Of a stretch of DNA of 64,000 nucleotides, positions 11,572 through 23,500 are shown in pieces. Position 1 is the first letter of the stretch, and every line of letters begins with the position of its first letter. The notes under the pieces were generated by a model. It was not told the origin of the DNA. It made no database searches and was given only the letters and a program-made list of their open reading frames with translations. Position numbers and translations under genes: made by a program. This stretch comes from Halichondria panicea (taxonomy: Eukaryota > Porifera > Demospongiae > Suberitida > Halichondriidae): positions 5,387,182-5,451,181 of the forward strand of contig NC_087384.1 in the NCBI RefSeq assembly GCF_963675165.1. Reading direction: 5' to 3'.

Positions 11572-12869
11572 TGCTGACAGCTCTTCTTGTTACTCCAGCT
11601 CCCTGAGGGCTTGCCATTTATTATCAACTCTTGGCTTATCCGGTTATATAGACCTATAGCTAGTTTTTATATATATATAGATCTAGCACATCACGTGTAC
11701 ATGGATGAACCCACGTGGATATAAAATTATAATGAAAGTCGATGGTGGTTTCTAGACATGTACTGTACTTACAAGGCACTCAGGGGGTATTAAAAAAATC
11801 AAAATGTGTGACCCCTTTACAATGTTAATAATTATGAAAAGTATTTCTGGATACTTTTTTTGTTATCTTGTCAAAAGTTTATTCATTCAAGCTTGTAATT
11901 TTTGGGCCTTAGTCATTTACATCTTCTTCAAATCTCTCCCTATAACCGAAACGGCACAAAAACCTGGCAATTTTGAGCACTGCAGAGGATGTGTAGATAA
12001 TTATAATAATTATATAGATCTAGCTTATGTATAGCTATAAAGCAACATTAAACCTTTCATCCTAGATGTTGTGACAAAGTCACATACCTCAACCAGAAAC
12101 CGTTAAGTTGTATATATACAGTCTTTTCTCTCACTAACCGCACTATAGTATAACTGTTCTGCCAACTTCTGGATGCACTGTAGTTTGCAGCTTTCGCAGT
12201 GAGTGCAGTGATTTGGCCGGTAGACAGGGGAGTACATGGGCCATGGCACCATTGTAATGTCTACAGCCATTCCGAGTTCTGTCCATAAAAACAGTATTTA
12301 ATTATTCCTGTTTGAACCAAACTATTTCACACTCACTTGACTATTGTTGAGGTATCATGCATGCATGGCGTAGCCAAACCCTGGACTCTGAGGGTTCGGC
12401 TCTGCCCAACTATGTCAACACAAGCAATACACCGTAAAAAATGATGTATGGTTTTCATACAGAGTGCGTGACTATTGTGGCAAATGTGTGTTTTTTCCTG
12501 CGTTTTTTCCTGATAGTTGCCACAATAGTAACGATCTAAAATTTTTGGAAAATGTCTAGTGCATGTTGCAGAATAAATAGCAGTTACAGATTTTCTTGCG
12601 TACAAGTAACAAAACTGCAATCGCCAATGGCCTTCAAAACAACAGTCATAATTCGAGAAAAGCGCTTGATTTCCAAGTCTACGAGTCAAAATCCGTGGCT
12701 GAAGCCTATAGAAGCTACACATAATTATATAGCAACTAAATACGTATATATAGTGCATGTCATTCAGTAAATTTAGTGCATGTACCGTACGTGTTACTCC
12801 TCCTCGCTTTAATCAAAATGTTCAGGTATGATTCTGAGTCCTGCCATGTTTCAAAGTTTCTCAAGTAGA
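11572..12869. repeat. Upstream flank of copy A, part of the segmental duplication
   Basis: The block is similar to about 30020-30860, 40500-41240 and 49580-50700, for example the phrase 'tttgcagctttcg'. No gene is supported. A small hairpin at about 12467-12530 pairs GACTATTGTGGCAA with TTGCCACAATAGT. Confidence 0.5.
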
Positions 12870-14170
12870 TCTCGATTGGGTCTCTTAATTTGTTAACATA
12901 TCTGCCACCATTTCTTCGTTCTCAAGACCAGCAAGTGCTTTCTGAAATGTTTTGGGATCTTCTGCACCCGTATAAGACAGGACGATTCCTGTCTCTAGTG
13001 GAACGCCTATAAGAGGTGGTTCAGCTGGTACTGGTTCTACCTCTTCTGCTGATTCAGGAGTATACAGTCTGTGTCATCAAGTTCTACAAAATGTCTCCTG
13101 TTCTCGACTTCGACTACTTGCTGTTCGACTCGTTTTTTCTTGTTAAAGACGACATCTCGACTGTGGAACACTTTTCCCAGTTTTATATCGTACAGTACAG
13201 TTTTATATCGGTAGTTGGTGATCCAATTTCAGAGGAAGATCGTGTTGTGCACCTGTTGGCTAGTTTACCAGACTGGTATGGAATGCTAGTCACAGTACTG
13301 GAAGCTCATGAACAAGTACCCGAAATGGTTTCTTTTCCATATCCCAGAAAGCCTGCAACCAATGCATCGTTCTCACTATCTGAGCTTTCGGTCTCCAGCT
13401 CCGCATCATTGGCCTTTTCTGTTCGACCAGGTTTCTTGCCGTCTTGGTTCGAGGATCCAAGCAGGGGATAACTTCGTTTAAAATGTCCAGGCTTGCCACA
13501 ATGAAAACACACTTTCTTTGTAGATTGATATCTTGTGCCACGGTTAGCTATTAACGCATTGTCCTTTCTTCCGGCACCTATATACCACTTCCGACATGTT
13601 CTTTCATCTTTCGCTCTTCACTCAACAATCATTCAATTATACTAAGTCCATTTCGGGTACTTGTTCATGAGCTTCCAGTACTGTGACTAGCATTCCATAC
13701 GAGTCTGGTAAACTAGCCAACAGGTGCACAACACGATCTTCCTCTGAAATTGGATCACCAACTACCGAGAGTCCTTCAAAAACCTCCATCATTGTTTTGA
13801 TATGTGCCTGTACTGAGCCACCTTCATCAACTTTCAACGAATACAACCTGCGTCTCAACTCCAACTTGTTAGCCCATGATTTTTTCTGAAACTGATGACC
13901 GAGCTTCTTCCATACTGCAACCGGGTCATCTGGTTCCCCCAGCAAGCACAACAACGAGACCAAACCAAGAGCTTTATCTTTCCTGCCTGCAAACTTGTCA
14001 ATCGCGTTTTGACCTGCATCTCCAGCAGGAACCATCTACAATGCTCCATATATAGTCCGTGCTTCATCAGTGTCATCCGGCATTGCAAATTCCATGTAGG
14101 ATAATTCTATCCACAAAGCGGTACAACCGTAGACTTCGACTCAGCCATCACCACAACCGACAAACGATCA
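12870..14170 (-). mobile_element. Rearranged Ty1/copia retrotransposon remnant
   Basis: Minus-strand frames show several copia-type parts. Gag is at 13637-14150, with an upstream YPTWNLQ start region and a helical UBN2-like domain ending LLASLPDSYGM. A zinc-knuckle fragment near 13470-13512 (CFHCGKPGH) has the last Cys replaced. A pol fragment at about 12915-13200 holds a SRDVVFN phrase and then DPKTFQKALAG, the region entering reverse transcriptase. A second piece of gag lies inverted on the plus strand at about 13207-13326. Frames are broken, no LTRs are seen, and protease, integrase core and most of the polymerase are missing, so it is dead. Confidence 0.75.
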
Positions 14171-14579
14171 CAAAACTTTAAGCTACTGAGTCTGGGCCCA
14201 TAACCTAGCTGTTGCAGAACAACTATACAATGCGTAGCATAAGCTATATAGTTCAAGAAATTTTAAGTTCACATCAAAAGACAAATGTACCAGACTAAAA
14301 TATGTTACAGAACACCATTATACAGTAAACAGTTATTTATTATAATAAATATACCTATATAACACCTACAGTTATCTATACAGTTATGTCTAGCACACAT
14401 AATTGGTACATGATAAAGCGTATAGTATATATACAACAACAACACCATTTCCAATCCCTCTTCCTCTTTAATCTATGATTTGACTACTTCTAAAACTCCC
14501 TATGATATTGTATTGTTTGTTTGGACCTGCACAAAAATCCACACTGCATGCATGTCCAAAAAGTTGTCTATCTATCTAA
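14171..14579. other. Short AT-rich spacer, no gene seen
   Basis: The spacer between the copia remnant and the stop codon of the large gene that follows. It should hold that gene's 3' UTR. Confidence 0.4.
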
Positions 14580-17500
14580 CTACTTTGAGTGTACAAACAT
14601 GTAGTCTCTGAGTTGCTTGGCCACTTCGTCCTGTTCCAGTTGGCTCTCAAACACACCAGCCAACCAGTCACCCACCGCTTGGGGCGGGGCAATCCCGACA
14701 TCCTTCAACCTCTCTTGTCCCTCGGGAGTGTTCAAGACAGAGTCACGGTCTTGGCTGAATGAGAACAGCTGCAATTCATGAGACGGCACATCACCGAGCT
14801 GCTCCTTGATCATCTGTGCATGTACATGGGGTGAGGAGCACCTCTATATACCAAAGTCATGCATGTATACTGTATATAAATCGAGTTATGGCTTATCAAT
14901 ACAATTTACCCTCACATGCATGACACAATTTTGTGCAACACCAAAACAATACTCTGCAATAGGAGGCTTGGGGGCTGCAGCTCTCCCAGTTTATTACCTT
15001 CAATATAAATTATAAGAGTCAGCGCACCTTAATTAGAGCCCCCCTATATACTTACCTATAAAGTTGCCTACAATATGCGTGTTATAATAATTATTATGGT
15101 ACACATATATAGCTAGCTTCTTCTGAACTCACTGAGCACTCTTTAGTGATTCTTTGTTTGATATAGCTGGCATCGGGGTGGGAGCCATCTTTGCCCATGT
15201 GCTCAGCGTAAAGCTTGTCAGCATAAGTGAGGCACACCAGCACAGGAACTGACTTGTCCTCCAGCATCTCAAGCCACTTCTTGGCTGACTGGGTGTGTGC
15301 TTTCCTGAAAGATGCATTATATGACTTTCACCGTACGTTTATAATCTAAATTGTGGGATCAGCTTTAATACACATTCAGCACGCCAATCGCAGTTGCAAT
15401 AGTTCTGTTGTTAGGTAATGAGTATACATGCATGTATACCGATAGCAGGTTATTTTCGTATGCGGTGGAAAATTTCTTATGCCTCAGTGCGCATGCGCAA
15501 GCGAGGTATACGGTAGTGTGTTTGTGTGTGTGGGACTTGTTGCTTGAGTGTGTATTAATTGATAGTGCTTTCAATGATAAATCTATTTAATTTGTAAATC
15601 AATAAGTAGTCCTCACATTATTTACGTCGCAGCCACTGTACTTATCCACATTTATTTTTAACCCACATGTTTAACTAATTTCTTATGAGATTGACTTCGC
15701 CTGAGTGTGTATCCGATCCAAGCCTCAAGTTAATGGGATAAATCTACAGAGCTGAGGTTTTACTTAGCTGTCTCTGTCTACAGTACAGATAGGTAGCCCT
15801 TTCCTTTTTCTTTTTTCTGTTCTTTATCACAATCGTTCAATAAGATAAAACTGTTTTAATTGTTCAATGAGATAAAATACGATAAATAATAAATAAATTA
15901 TCCACCCACGCACCAACAGTGAATACCAGGCCCACTGTTGAAGGGGCTAATCTAGTATATGGAGCAAGTGGTTTCTATGTTCTATGCTGGTTTCTATGTG
16001 TCACAAAATGGTTTTCAAGGAAACAAATTAGTTCATTACATGGCAATTTGTGCCACAAGCAGTTTATTGGCCCTTGTAGTATAGAATGACTCGGGTCTAA
16101 AGGCCCTTGACCAGAATCTACTATACCGGGCCGATAAACAGCTTGTGGCACTCATAGCCATCAGGAGTATATGATAGAGAAGAGAGTATCGAACATAGGC
16201 ATGCTGTACATCAGATGTATGCAGAGAGCAACGTGACTTCCTGTATCTGTCACAAGCTTGGAATTTGCACACTGATCAATCCAAGTGTGGGCGATTTAAT
16301 CTATTTTGTATGCAAATTCCAAGCTCTGACAGATACAGGAAATCACGTTACTCTCCGCATACATCTGATATACAGCAGGCCTACGTTCGATACTCTCTTC
16401 TCTATCATATACTCTTGTAGCCTGCCATGTAATAGTTATAGGGTATATAGCTTAGTCTCGATTGCGAGCAGCCGTCGAAGGGGGAAGGACGTCTGGTCGA
16501 ACCCGCCGCTTTTCCATGGACCTGTTTCAGAATGTTGTCGCACCAACTCAGTCAGATTTACAGATTTAAATATTTTGGGTATGGTTTTACGTAACCTGTA
16601 ATTATAAGCAGCTAGGTCAGAAGCCTATTTATTATTATACCACACTTACATCACCACAAATTGATCTCATTGGTCAACAGCTGTAGGATATATAGAATAT
16701 TAGCATACAGCCCCAGGCATGCACAGTTTTTCAAGTTGTTTTTTAGTTTTTTCATTTGTTCAAGAAAGTAAGCAAAGAGAAAAGAGCCATGCTTGACGGT
16801 ACTAAGACTCAAAGCGACGGCAGAAACACGCTCCAACAAGATGGCTAAGCTTCCATGGGTCCATGGGTGCGGTTTAGATACATTTTATCCAAGAAGAGCT
16901 TGCAACTCCAGTAAGGGACGTCGAATGGTCAACGCTTGGACCAAGGAAACTCTTGAGCATCTGTAGGAGTCAACATGTTGCTCAACTAGCTCTTTGACGG
17001 CTGCAAAATCCGGCATAGTCTTGTTCTTTTTTGCAGTCTGCATCGTGATTGAATTGTTGCTAAGGGGGAGGTCCTTTTATAGTGCTGCGGTCACGTGGTA
17101 TAAGTCAGATATGCCACACCTACTCGGAGGATATGCACCCTATAAATCCTCCGCTACCGTGGTTACATACCCCTCGGCTCCGCCTCGGAGTAACCACGGT
17201 AGCGGAGGATATATGGGTGCATATCCTCCTCTTAGGTGTGGTATATCCTATACTTAGCTAGATTACTCTGCACAAAAAGCATAACTGCTGCTGCTTTTTG
17301 TGACAGTGTTGCTGCCATAAAGCTAGGTTATAAGGAGTTCAAACCCAATCAAAAGCTTACTGTAAAAGTTTTGAAAGAATGTTGTGGAATGGTAGATCTA
17401 GAAACATGCATGTTTGTCTCCATGGGAGCAGCTCTTGAGGGAACTATGCGTCCTGTAGTAGTGATGCTTCGAGAATAATACTCTTTGCAGACTATTAAAA

Positions 17501-20500
17501 TACTGCTTTAAGTTTGTTCAATTTAATATATGACGTGTTCTGACATTAATCAATTATAGTGACTTGTTATGACAACAATAATAATAATATTCATACACAT
17601 ATCACATTCCTGAATATCACGGAAAAGCGGCGGGTTCGACTTCGACGGCTGCTCGTGAGACTAAGGGTAACTTACTTTCTAGCTAGCTAGCTGTCACAGA
17701 GACATCCGGTTACTGAGTGCAGACTCAAATGACTGCCCTATAAGGCGAATTCTCGAATGTACGTGCATGTATAGAGCTCTGCTAGTTATTGACCCCATAC
17801 GCTAATAATCCAGTTTCTACGGTAGTTTAATATACATTGTATACGGTATATAGCAAATACATGTACGAGCAGTCAAAATACATCCTGAAATATACAGAAC
17901 TATTGCATGGTAGATCTGAAGAAAGAATGTGCTGCCATGCATTGATCATATGCAGTTATGTGTGGCAGATAATTCTATTGAGTAAAAAAACTTGCGCTTT
18001 TTGCCTTACTCAAAGAAGTCACTCGATTGAAGCAATAAATATATTCATTGCTTTTTAATAAGTGCTGACATCAGCGTTTTACATTCAAATTGCACAGGTT
18101 GCTGGTTGTCAACGTTTTTCTTGTTTTTGTTTTCTTGTCTGTTCTCTACAAAATCTTTTAGTAGCCTTCTGCAAGCTCTCCTGGTATTCTAGAGTCTTAT
18201 TTCTTTGTCTTTTAGTTCTCCTAAACTCGTCTTCAACTGGGAGAATTTTGTTGCTACGCATCCTTCTGGTTGACAAAGCAACCGCATGTTGTGCATGCAC
18301 AGATTCAACCTGCATTTTGGTTGCTAAGTAATAAATGCATTATCCCATGGATACTGATGATTATCACTCGTCCGTGCCTATAGTAACTGTCACAGACTCG
18401 TGATCATCTTCAGTATCCATAGGATAATATCATAATATCTATGTTCGCTTCGCTCGCCCTCAATGCTCAACATTCTCTTAGTATAATATTAAACTACATG
18501 CACCTGTAGTCCACTACGAAGATGACCACTTGTGCGAGGGCCAGGAGGAGCTCACACAGGTCAGGGATAGTGTCATCTCTGTCATCCACACCAGGGAAGT
18601 CGATCACGTCCATTCCATCAATCACACCCTCAAGATTGTACAGGAACGGGATTGTGGTACGCTTGACAGCTGTGGTACCTACGGGGACCTATACAAGAGA
18701 AGCAACAAACAAAAAAAGTTCATATGCCAATCAATACACACATGCAGCAAAGTAGCAAAAACAATTGACATGCATGCATGCAATTGTATATACCTCAATG
18801 TTGAAGAGGGTGCTAACAAGAAGGGACTTCCCCGAGTTGACGAGCCCCACTACACCCACAGTCGTGTACTTGGCCAGCTCCTCCCTCAGATTGTGCACCA
18901 TGAGAGCCCACTTCATCCAGCAGGCTATCAGAGAGCGGTGTGTGGGAACAACCAGAGAAAGGACGTCTTCCTTGAATAGCTTGTCCCAGTCCCGTACAAG
19001 GACTTCGAGGGGGGTTGATTCGCTGATGTTTAGCTTCTTGCAGAGCTCGATAAGTTGACGCTCGAGTGAGTAGCTAATGTAGTGAGTGTTGCAACTCACT
19101 GTCTTATCCATTCCCTGAATCAAGAACTGGAGCTTGCCAGCGTAGTTGTGATCGGCAGTGGTTGTCTTCTCAGCAAAGATGCCTCTAATGTACTCCTTGA
19201 CTTGCACCAGAAGAGATCCAGAAGGAATTGATTGAATAACTGCATTCATGTCACCTAAGGAGAGACTGAACATTGCCCATACACCAACAGCAGCAGCATT
19301 TACAAGAGCACCTAGTGCCTTAGCTGTGTTGAACTCAGACTTGACTAAAGGAACTTTGATTTGATTTTCCATGAACGCCCCCAAAAGGTATGTGCACATT
19401 TTAAGATCCTTAGAGCGAATGTCATTCACTAAATCCAACATCTTTGAGTTGTACAGCTGGGAGAGCTTTTGTCGTTGATCTTCTTCCAATTGTGTACCAC
19501 TTGAAAGACTGATTGATTGCTGTGATAGTTGTGATAGCTTTTTTCGACTAACAACAAGAATTTCTAATGGTGACTTTTCTTGAGAAGCCAAAGTCGGGTA
19601 GATCATACTGAGTTTTAAATCATTGATAGCATTTATCTGTTCATAATTTTTAGCTTTCGCTAATGCATTGTGAGACAATGCTAGCATGCTAGACAATAGC
19701 TGAGGATTAGGGTGATTCGGTAAAATGTTTTGCAACCTTTCATGTGCATCACTTTGGGTCATTTTTTCCTGATACCTGAGAGGGAGGTTTGTTGCATAGA
19801 AAACCTCCCTGTCAATGATTTCATTAACAGCGGTGGCACCAGTAGCTCGAGAGGTTTGTTTAGCATACTTCTGGTAGTGTGCACGAGCTGTTTCCTTTGT
19901 TACAGTTTTACGTGATTCGGCCTGCTTCCAGGAAAGATAGTGATCTTCATTTGAACTAAATTTTGGAGACTGACCTGGGGAAAGTGTTCGGACAGTATAA
20001 TAAGCACTTTGAGCACCTGTCGACAATAGAAGGGAAGGAGGCAGATTGAGCTGAGAAGACTCCAAAAGGCTACAACATCTGGCCATAATCTCTTGATCAT
20101 CAGATATGACAATTGTATGGAAAATGCTCTCAATCGGAACAACAGAAACTATCTGCTCCAAGAAGTTTTTGACTGTGTTAAATCGATGTGAAAACATCTT
20201 CAGCTTGGTGGCATGAGGGTGTTGTTCGAGCAGAGTGCTTAAATATGCTGTCTCAATCAGCTCCGAGGGAGTGAGTTTAGCCAGCTGCTCTTGTCGAAAA
20301 GTGAAGCGAAATACCTATAATATATACGAGAAAATTCAGTCAAAGGTTGACTTTAATGGTTGGTATGACTATTATTAGAGCCCTATTATAATAACGAGTG
20401 ATGCAAGCTAGCTGCGCTGCACTGTGCTGTGCAGGCCTCTCGCCATGTTTTGCTTCGCTCGAAAAATATCAGATATTGTTATAATTATAAGAGGTATAGT

Positions 20501-23500
20501 AGTATCAAGGGCGTATAAAAGAAGAGAGGGCATGCAACTCCTATATGAGCAGAGTTCAAACGTGGGCGGATGAATGTGCATGACAGCGCATGAAATGCTA
20601 AAAATAGAAATTTCTATTTTTAGCACTTTATGCAAATGCACACATTCCTCCGCCCACGTTTGAACTCTGCTAGCTACGTGTACTGATAGAGTGGAGTTGC
20701 ATGCCCTCTCTTCTTTTATACGCCCTTGGTAGTATAATGTTATGTTATAATAACAATGAACCCACACATATGCAGTCATTATATAGAGCCAGCCGGGCTT
20801 GGAAGCATGTACAAATCTATATCTGATATAGCGATAAATGATCTCTTCTAGGATAGATTGCATTTCCTGTCAATGAATAATTAAAAAAGGGATGGATCAT
20901 CTGTAATGAGGCCAGAGTTCACAAAGGCTGCTTCTGGCAATGCAGCATGCAGCTTTCCAGCTCTTTCCTGACTCTTGTGGCTAACAAACCGCTGCTAACC
21001 CATGAGTTGAATGGAATGTTTGTGTAAACAGATGATGCTATAAAAAGATTCTGAAGAGACTGCATACAACGTACAGCCTTCACTGTGAGTCAAACTAACC
21101 ATAACTCGAGAAAGAAGCTTTAGGCCACTGCAACTTTGACTTTAGTTTCCCGTCCAGCTCCCTTATGCTCAGTAAGCTCACCTCATCATGGATTTGTCAA
21201 TTATTCCTATCGACCTTTCTACCTTGGACAGTACTGCATTACGTAATGCCAAAAAAGCCACATGGGCCGCTAACAAGGACTAAAAATTAAACGTTTATTT
21301 GTCGAAATTTTGTAATTAAATAATTTATATCATAGTAATGGATAATGTAATAGACAGCTTGTGTCCTCAAAAATTTCCTAACAGGAAACTAAAGTCAAAG
21401 TTTCAGTGGCCTATATAGTTTGGCAATGCACATCCATGCAAGGGAGCATGGCTTTCGTCGCATTGCAACCATTGAGCACATAATTATAGTTACAGCTGGA
21501 ACAGACACACAACATGCAGTCAGTATATCCTTACCTACGCCTTGAGGCATAATTATATCAGTCTTAGAACCGGTAGTGTGCTCGCCATGCATGTTTTACT
21601 TTCACTCTAGAGTGTTATAGAAGAGGTAATTATGCAATTGTCAATGAGTTATAGAAGAGGAGCAAACAGAATATCTGATGGCTTGATAATGAATGACAGA
21701 GAATAGATCTGCAATGTATTACGTATTTGCATTTCCTGTCCATGAATAATGAATAATTAAAAAAGGGGTGGATCTGTAATGAGGTCAAAGTTCACAAGGG
21801 CTGCTGGCAGTGTACATGCACGCTGCATGTAGTCTCGCGAGGGGGGAGGACATCTAGTCGAACCCGCTGCTTTTCCATGGCCCTGTTTCGGAATGCTGTC
21901 GCACCAATCAGATTGCCAGAATCAGAAGCCTAGAAGCTAGATTACTCTGCACAAAAACGTCAGCTGCTGCTATTTGTGACAGTGTTACTGCCTTAAAGCT
22001 AGGTTATAAAGAGCTCAAACCCAATCAAAAGCTTACTGTAAAGGTTTTGTGAAAGATTTTGTGAAAGAATGTTGTGCCGGGAATGGTATATAGAGTAGAA
22101 ACGTGTTTATCTGGGAGCAGCTCTTGAGGGAACTATGCGTACTCTTTGCAGACTTCAAATACTGTGCTTTTCTAAGTTTAAGTTTGTTCAATATTTAATA
22201 TGACGTGTTCTGACAATACTTGACATTAATCAATTATAGTGACTTGTTATGACAACAATAATAATGATATTCATACACATGCCACATTCCTGAGTATCAC
22301 GGAAAAGCGGCGGGTTTGACCAGATGTCCTTCCCCCTTTGGCGGCTGCTCGTGATACTATGCTGCATGCTATCGCAGCTTTGGAGCTTTTTTCTGACTCT
22401 TAATTGTAGCTATAACAAACAGTGTTATAAGCGCTCTAGTGCAAAGCCATGCATATGATGCATGTTGAATAGAAAGTTTGTGGGAACAGATGATGCTATA
22501 TGAAAGAATCTGAAGAGACTGCAACAGCCTTCACTGTGAGTCAAACTATATAGCCATAACTAGAGAAAGAAGCTTTAGTTTGAAAATCAACGAAACAAAA
22601 AATCCAAGAGAAGAGAGAAGGTGACAAGAAGCCCAGTTAGTTTTCGTCGCATTGCAACCGTTGAGCAGTTACCAGCTGGAAGACATACACATGCACAGTT
22701 GGCTTTACCGTATCCCTCGTGTGGCTATGCCTTAAGGCATAAAGATGTGTTGATACAGCTAATCTAAAATTATATAATTGCACATCGTGCTGGTAAAGAA
22801 CCTACTTTTACTGATACAGGTAGAACCTCGGCTTGGCAATTTTCTTTTAAAATGGGCATGGCCCTTAAATGCGCATGCACATTGAAGCTGTTACCGTACC
22901 CTCGCGAAAATAAGCCCATCTTGAATAAACGCCCATCCCCTCTTTTGCTTCAATTAAAGTTCTTGCACGAGGGTATTTTCACTCGATTATAAGCCCACCC
23001 AGAATGAAGAGTTTGAGCATGCGCAGTAGCTAAATGCCACATGTTTACTAGGGAAAAAGCAAGTTTTAGGTAGTAGCTAGTAAGACTATACTCCTTGCTG
23101 GACCAAGATCAGACATATAACTTTCTCTGTATATGGATCTGTTTGCCCTTGAAGATGTATATGCAGGGAAAAGAAAACACAAAGTCCAAGAAAGTTATCA
23201 CACAGGCCAATTTTGCAGGTTTAATACCTTGCCTTGGTTTTCTGAAACAAATTACCTGATAGCTGCTCTGTAGAAGTATGACCTACCATCCTTTGGGAAG
23301 TTTTTGCTACATCTGACATCAACACAAGTGACAAGCAACGAATAGAGTCAGAGTCCACTTACTTCATGTTCATTCTCTTGTGCTTTAATCATACTCATGC
23401 ATTAGTTTATATAGTTGTCAATGAAATGTTCATACTAAAATGAAAATACATAAAGAATTGTCATAGAGCCAAGTGTAAACCTCGATTTGAGGCCGCGGGT

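Larger units (their letters stand above)
20880..22580. repeat. Diverged tandem duplication inside intron 10 of DLG
   Basis: The block 20880-21120 is repeated at about 21740-22580. Shared landmarks include GGATC, CTGTAATGAGG, ACAGATGATGCTATA and GCCTTCACTGTGAGTCAAAC. The second copy is split by the TIR element at 21830-22359, so duplication came before insertion. Confidence 0.65.

Noticed and set aside
12333..12758. Minus-strand 141-codon frame
   Set aside because: Lies in the duplicated spacer, spans a hairpin, and is not conserved as a frame in the matching spacers near 30500, 41000 and 50500.
18109..18315. Minus-strand basic frame in DLG intron 12, possible extra exon
   Set aside because: The flanking exons 12 and 13 already join perfectly in phase (R-K junction within the GTPase core); inserting it would break the GTPase fold.
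20408..20863. Minus-strand 151-codon frame
   Set aside because: Runs through both arms of a foldback element, so its openness is incidental.
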